From a bacterium (GTDB lineage: Bacteria; Krumholzibacteriota; Krumholzibacteriia; LZORAL124-64-63), in the NCBI GenBank assembly GCA_016712675.1, contig JADJQR010000001.1, positions 1,612,001 through 1,676,000 of the forward strand: a stretch of 64,000 nucleotides of DNA, given 5' to 3'. The notes under the pieces are model-generated. The model was not told the origin of the DNA. It saw only the letters and a list, made by a program, of their open reading frames with translations, and made no database searches. A program made the position numbers and the translations under genes. Of this stretch, positions 62,432-64,000 are shown one piece after another. Positions within the stretch are counted from its first letter, which is position 1; the number at the start of each line of letters is the position of its first letter.

Positions 62432-63075
62432 ACGGCGCCTACCCGGGCGACGACGATGGCCTGCCTGTGGGAGGCGCATCCGGATCCGCCGGGAAGGCCC
62501 GCGTCCGTGCATCCATGCTCGTGCTCGCACTCGTGCTGGTGGTCGTCGCCGCCGGCGCCGTGGCTTGGCGGATCTGGAGTCCCACCGGGCGCGGCGAAGA
62601 CCTGGCCGCGATAGCGGGGCGCGAGTCCGCGGCGACGAACCTGCCGCTGGCGGCGGATCGCGCCGTGGTGCTCGAGTTCCCGCGCCGCAGCGGGGACGGC
62701 TGGGTGGTGGAGGAACGTCGGCTCGCGGCTGCGGGCCAGCCGGCGGACGACCTGCTGGCGGTGATGGTGGCCCTGTGCGAAGGGCCGCGGACCGGCCGCG
62801 CGGTCAGCGCGCTTCCGCGCGGCACGCGTGCACTGGCCGCGTTCCTGGACCCGGCGCGCGGGGTCGCGGTGGTGGACTTCTCGGGGGAGATCCTGTATGG
62901 ACACCCGGGTGGCAGCGCCGCCGAGACCGCGACCCTCGGCACGATCCTGCGCACGCTGGCGTCGAATTTCCCGCAGGTCACGTCCTGCACGATCCTGGTC
63001 GACGGCCGGCAGCCGGTGACGCTCGGCGGCCATGTCGATCTCTCGCGTCCGCTGTCGCCTCGGCGGTGGCACTGA
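62428..63075 (+). CDS. GerMN-domain protein
   Basis: A 215-residue protein anchored by one helix (MLVLALVLVVVAAGAVAWRI, about residues 30-49). The GerMN domain (about 75-205) has AVVLEFPRRSGDGWVVEERR, LLAVMVALCEGP, SALPRGTRALAAFLDPARGV, AVVDFSGEILYGHPGGSAAE and SFPQV replaced by NFPQVTSCTILVDGRQPVTL. This extracytoplasmic domain is found next to peptidoglycan hydrolases. It overlaps the amidase gene (ATGA) and is followed by murI after 1 base, so the set is one operon concerned with the cell wall. Confidence 0.85.
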   Translation: MNGAYPGDDDGLPVGGASGSAGKARVRASMLVLALVLVVVAAGAVAWRIWSPTGRGEDLAAIAGRESAATNLPLAADRAVVLEFPRRSGDGWVVEERRLAAAGQPADDLLAVMVALCEGPRTGRAVSALPRGTRALAAFLDPARGVAVVDFSGEILYGHPGGSAAETATLGTILRTLASNFPQVTSCTILVDGRQPVTLGGHVDLSRPLSPRRWH

Positions 63076-63076
63076 C

Positions 63077-63982
63077 ATGGCTCTCGCCGACAGCACCCGG
63101 GTCCCCGGTCCGGACGCGCCGATCGGCGTCTTCGATTCGGGTCTCGGGGGCCTGACCGTGCTGCGCGCGCTGCATGAACGCCTGCCGACCGAGGACCTGC
63201 TCTACTTCGGTGACACGGCGCGCGTGCCCTACGGCACGAAGGGCGAGAAGACCGTACGGGCGTTCGCGCGGCAGGACGCCGGGCTGCTGGTGGCCCGCGG
63301 CGTGAAGATGGTGGTGGTAGCCTGCAACACGGCCAGTGCCTTCGCGCTCGCGCACCTGAGCGACGTGCTGCCCGTACCGGTGCTCGGGGTCATCGAGCCG
63401 GGTGTGCGTGCGGCGTTGGCGGCCACGCGGGGCGGCACCATCGGCGTCATCGGCACCTCGGGCACGATCCGCTCCGGCCGCTACCAGCAGGGGCTGGAGG
63501 CGGCCGGACTGCCGGCCGAGCGTATCAGGGCGGCCGAGTGCCCGCTGTTCGTGCCCCTGGTCGAGGAAGGTCTCGGCGGTCACGCTCTGGCGACGTTGGC
63601 GGTGGCCGAGTACCTGCGTCCGCTGCGCGACGCGGGCTTGGACACGCTGATCCTCGGCTGTACGCACTACCCGCTGCTGGCAGCAGACATCGGCGCCTAC
63701 CTGGGGCCGCAGGTGCGGCTGGTGGACTCGGCCGAGTCGCTGGCGTCGGCGGCGTGCGTGGCGCTGGCGGACGCAGGATTGCTCCGGAGCGGGCCACGCG
63801 CCGGCCGGCTGGGGTTCATCCTCAGTGACATCCCCTGGAAGTTCGCCGAGATCGGCGCGCGCTTCCTCGGCAAGCCGATCGACGACGTCGAGTCCGTCGG
63901 ACTGGACGAGATGGAGGAGGCCGGGCACGCGCTCGGCTCCGGACGTACCGCTGATGCCCGCATCCGAAAGGACCCGTCGTGA
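63077..63982 (+). CDS. murI: Glutamate racemase
   Basis: A 301-residue MurI that makes D-glutamate for peptidoglycan. IGVFDSGLGGLTVLRALHER, DLLYFGDTARVPYGTKGEK, MVVVACNTASAFALAHL (first catalytic Cys) and TLILGCTHYPLLAADIGAYL (second catalytic Cys) are intact, with VGVIEPG-type sequence as VLGVIEPGVRAALAA. The start ATG 63077 is 1 base beyond the GerMN stop. The final GTGA overlaps the next gene. Its chain is slightly longer at the C-terminus than the enteric form. Confidence 0.95.
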   Translation: MALADSTRVPGPDAPIGVFDSGLGGLTVLRALHERLPTEDLLYFGDTARVPYGTKGEKTVRAFARQDAGLLVARGVKMVVVACNTASAFALAHLSDVLPVPVLGVIEPGVRAALAATRGGTIGVIGTSGTIRSGRYQQGLEAAGLPAERIRAAECPLFVPLVEEGLGGHALATLAVAEYLRPLRDAGLDTLILGCTHYPLLAADIGAYLGPQVRLVDSAESLASAACVALADAGLLRSGPRAGRLGFILSDIPWKFAEIGARFLGKPIDDVESVGLDEMEEAGHALGSGRTADARIRKDPS

Positions 63983-64000
63983 GTGACCGCGCCGAAGGCC
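63979..64000 (+). CDS. Start of a downstream gene (partial)
   Basis: GTG 63979 overlaps the murI stop by 4 bases and the frame (VSDRAEG) stays open to the window end. Only seven codons are visible. The genes that commonly follow GerMN and murI are rph (RNase PH) and rdgB, so an RNase PH gene is possible but cannot be confirmed here. Confidence 0.5.

Overview
The window is a 64 kb, very GC-rich, gene-dense stretch of bacterial chromosome with no insertion sequences, phage genes or CRISPR arrays. A Gram-negative envelope is suggested by a predicted outer-membrane beta-barrel, a BamD-like TPR lipoprotein, SpoIIE-type signalling, periplasmic amidase and TPR-glycosyltransferases. The mixture (EtfAB plus a membrane FeS ETF:quinone oxidoreductase, a GlcD-GlcE fusion, an archaeal-type GAPDH homologue, many TPR proteins) fits a deep-branching FCB/Eisenbacteria/Krumholzibacteriota-like lineage. 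That placement is an inference from gene content, not a phylogeny.

Layout. 1-3.8 kb: nitroreductase end, membrane protein, P-loop kinase-like protein, endo/exonuclease-phosphatase, flavin reductase, cupin. 3.8-8.3 kb: a large M16 peptidase, divergent from a methyltransferase/polysaccharide deacetylase pair. 8.5-14.8 kb: a glycogen/sugar-nucleotide cluster (galT-glgA-histidine kinase-response regulator-glgC) with a promoter and an immediate leader terminator in front. 14.8-18.4 kb: GT4 glycosyltransferase (minus), Dus and a double-ATPase ABC protein. 18.4-25.5 kb: a pyrimidine cluster, pyrR-pyrB-pyrC'-lipoprotein-pyrK-pyrD, preceded by a probable PyrR attenuator; the pyrC product has lost metal and catalytic residues and is probably a non-catalytic partner of PyrB. 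25.5-30.7 kb (minus): CoA-binding protein, epimerase, UDP-glucose dehydrogenase, DegT aminotransferase and a HemC homologue that lacks its cofactor cysteine and carries an acidic tail.

30.9-44.3 kb is rich in redox genes: an EMO-like FeS membrane oxidoreductase, nitronate monooxygenase-like protein, etfBA, a degenerate lipoamide-dehydrogenase-like flavoprotein, a fused GlcD-GlcE and GlcF. These could together feed electrons from acyl-CoA or 2-hydroxyacid oxidation to the quinone pool. 44.5-49.4 kb: outer-membrane protein, adenosine deaminase, and a minus-strand set of SpoU methyltransferase, DUF116 and UbiA. 49.5-59.7 kb: TPR glycosyltransferase, HAD-IG nucleotidase, archaeal-type GAPDH homologue, TPR protein, membrane-bound SpoIIE phosphatase, LpdD-like protein and a CHAT-like protein. 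60-64 kb: a tRNA-Leu(CAG) unit with its own promoter and terminator, then smpB-amidase-GerMN-murI and the first codons of another gene.

Most operons show 1-14 bp overlaps implying translational coupling. Several convergent pairs are separated by long perfect hairpins. Starts were chosen by Shine-Dalgarno spacing and family N-termini; GTG and TTG starts are common.
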